Assembly: GCF_900109265.1 (NCBI RefSeq) | Contig: NZ_FNZM01000010.1 | Location: forward strand, 124,001 to 188,000 | Origin: Paraburkholderia tropica | GTDB lineage: Bacteria > Pseudomonadota > Gammaproteobacteria > Burkholderiales > Burkholderiaceae | DNA: 64,000 nucleotides | Direction of reading: 5' to 3' | Shown here: one piece after another, positions 62,629 through 64,000 of the stretch | How positions within the stretch are numbered: the stretch's first letter is position 1 | How the letters are laid out: each line of letters begins with the position of its first letter | Notes under the pieces: model-generated | What the model was told of the DNA's origin: nothing | Databases searched by the model: none | What the model saw: only the letters and a program-made list of their open reading frames with translations | Position numbers and translations under genes: made by a program

Positions 62629-64000
62629 ATGGAATCACTGCGCATCTACAACACGCTCGCGCGTGACAAGCAAAATTTCGTGCCACTCGAGCCCGGCGTC
62701 GTACGCATGTACGTCTGCGGCATGACGGTGTACGACTATTGTCACGTTGGCCACGCGCGTGTGATGGTGGTGTTCGACGTCGTGCAGCGCTGGCTGCGCA
62801 CGCTCGGTTACAACGTGACCTATGTGCGCAACATCACCGACATCGACGACAAGATCATTCGCCGTGCGGTGGAAAACGGCGAAACCATCAAGCAGCTCAC
62901 CGACCGTTTCATCGACGCGCTGCACGAAGACGCGGACGCGCTCGGCGTCGCGCGTCCCGATCACGAGCCGCGCGCGACCCAGTACATTCCGCAGATGCTC
63001 GACATGATCGGCATGCTGGAAAAGAACGGCTACGCGTATCAAGGTTCGGACGGTGACGTGAACTACGCGGTGCGCAAGTTCGCGCATTACGGCGCGCTCT
63101 CGGGCAAGTCCATCGAGGACCTGCGCGCGGGCGAGCGTGTGGCGGCGAACGATGCCAAGCAGGATCCGCTTGACTTCGTGCTGTGGAAACAGGCAAAACC
63201 GGAAGAGCCGGCGGACACGAGCTGGGACTCGAAATACGGCCGTGGCCGCCCGGGCTGGCACATCGAATGTTCGGCGATGGGCTGCACGCTGCTGGGCGAT
63301 CATTTCGACATTCATGGCGGCGGGCAGGATCTGCAGTTTCCGCACCACGAAAACGAGATCGCGCAAAGCGAAGGCGCGACGGGCGAGAAGTTCGTCAATT
63401 ACTGGATGCACAATGGCTTCGTGCAGATCGACAACGAGAAGATGTCGAAGTCGCTCGGCAACTTCTTCACGATCCGCGAAGTGCTGGCGAAGTACGACGC
63501 CGAAGTAGTGCGCTTTTTCATGGCGCGCGCGCATTACCGCTCGCCGCTGAATTACAGCGACGTGCATCTCGACGACGCACGCAACGCGCTCACGCGTCTG
63601 TATACGGCGCTCAAGGATGTGACGCCGGATGCCGGCGAGCTCGACTGGAACGAAGCGTACGCGCAGCGTTTCCGTACCGCGATGAACGACGATTTCAATA
63701 CGCCGGTCGCCATCGCGGTGCTGTTCGAACTCGCAAGCGAAGTGAACCGCACGCGCGACACGGTGCTGGCGCGTCAGCTGCAGCGTCTGGGCCGCGTGCT
63801 CGGCGTGCTCGTGCGCGAACCGCGCGCGTTCCTGCAGCAGGCCGCGGGTGCGCAGGACGCGGGCGCGCTCGACGTGGCCGCGATCGAAGCGAAGATTGCC
63901 GCACGCGTCGCCGCGAAGCAGGCGAAACAGTATGCGGAGGCGGACCGGATCCGGGCCGAACTGCTCGATGCCGGTGTCGCGCTCGAAGACAAACCGGGCG
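62629..64000 (+). CDS. cysS: Cysteinyl-tRNA synthetase (partial, runs off window end)
   Basis: Class I aminoacyl-tRNA synthetase; about 457 codons are present, so the C-terminal few residues are missing. The HIGH-type motif is CGMTVYDYCHVGHAR near 26-40, the KMSKS motif is NEKMSKSLGN near 275. Zinc ligands are expected from Cys in YVCGMTV, HIECSAMG and the His in FPHHENE. The start is the ATG at 62629. Confidence 0.96.
   Translation, partial: MESLRIYNTLARDKQNFVPLEPGVVRMYVCGMTVYDYCHVGHARVMVVFDVVQRWLRTLGYNVTYVRNITDIDDKIIRRAVENGETIKQLTDRFIDALHEDADALGVARPDHEPRATQYIPQMLDMIGMLEKNGYAYQGSDGDVNYAVRKFAHYGALSGKSIEDLRAGERVAANDAKQDPLDFVLWKQAKPEEPADTSWDSKYGRGRPGWHIECSAMGCTLLGDHFDIHGGGQDLQFPHHENEIAQSEGATGEKFVNYWMHNGFVQIDNEKMSKSLGNFFTIREVLAKYDAEVVRFFMARAHYRSPLNYSDVHLDDARNALTRLYTALKDVTPDAGELDWNEAYAQRFRTAMNDDFNTPVAIAVLFELASEVNRTRDTVLARQLQRLGRVLGVLVREPRAFLQQAAGAQDAGALDVAAIEAKIAARVAAKQAKQYAEADRIRAELLDAGVALEDKPG

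Overview
The window looks like ordinary chromosomal core DNA of a beta-proteobacterium of the family Burkholderiaceae (Burkholderia / Paraburkholderia / Caballeronia type). The evidence is high GC content with GC-ending codons, beta-proteobacterial protein signatures (HisZ, gamma carbonic anhydrase next to HslO, DUF455, a long TrpS with a cysteine cluster, DUF465), and gene orders known from that family: pyrG-kdsA-eno-ftsB, dapA-bamC, ndk-rlmN-rodZ-ispG-hisS-yfgM-bamB-der-hfq-hflX-hflK-hflC-DUF2065-hisZ-purA, and TPR-ppiA-ppiB-lpxH. I saw no insertion sequence, prophage, integrase, CRISPR array, tRNA or rRNA. Protein genes fill most of the window.

Layout. 1-8.6 kb (+): the end of a TatD-like gene, comEC (DNA uptake), an alpha/beta hydrolase, pyrG, kdsA, eno, ftsB. 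8.7-10.9 kb (-): a Gly/Tyr/Trp-rich lipoprotein, hslO, a gamma carbonic anhydrase. 11.1-20.4 kb (+): a DUF455 ferritin-like protein, a hydrolase, rnm, yciO, an M50 protease, trpS, a methyltransferase, dapA, bamC, an MBL-fold hydrolase. 20.5-21.2 kb (-): a BI-1/YccA membrane protein. 21.5-41.3 kb (+): one long run of co-directional housekeeping genes from ndk to kup. 41.4-43.8 kb (-): tex. 43.9-47.6 kb (+): a secreted Gln-rich coiled-coil protein, DUF465, a DinG/YoaA-type helicase. 47.8-49.6 kb (-): an Ala-rich lipoprotein and roxA. 49.6-50.2 kb (+): slyD. 50.3-57.0 kb (-): a secreted phosphoesterase-like protein, mutS, an LplT-like transporter, suhB. 57.4-59.3 kb (+): trmJ, cysE. 59.4-62.3 kb (-): lpxH, ppiB, ppiA, a TPR protein. 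62.6 kb to the end (+): cysS, running off the window.

The genes serve central functions: nucleotide synthesis (pyrG, purA, ndk), envelope biogenesis (kdsA, lpxH, bamB, bamC, ispG, rodZ, lplT), translation and RNA modification (trpS, hisS, cysS, rlmN, trmJ, der), proteostasis (hslO, slyD, ppiA, ppiB, hflKC) and amino-acid synthesis (dapA, hisZ, cysE).

I found no convincing new multi-gene system. The most interesting signals are small. The hfq mRNA leader is predicted to fold into a stem with a U-rich loop. Long perfect stem-loops punctuate gene junctions inside the apparent operons (eno/ftsB, rodZ/ispG, bamB/der, hfq/hflX, hflC/DUF2065, hisZ/purA). A 10-bp inverted repeat lies between yccA and ndk, and a structured element lies in the cysE leader. 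TrpS has a cysteine array matching the 4Fe-4S site known in Thermotoga TrpRS. Three or four secreted proteins are of unknown function. Start sites were chosen by eye from Shine-Dalgarno sequences and family conservation, and promoter calls rest mostly on -10 boxes.
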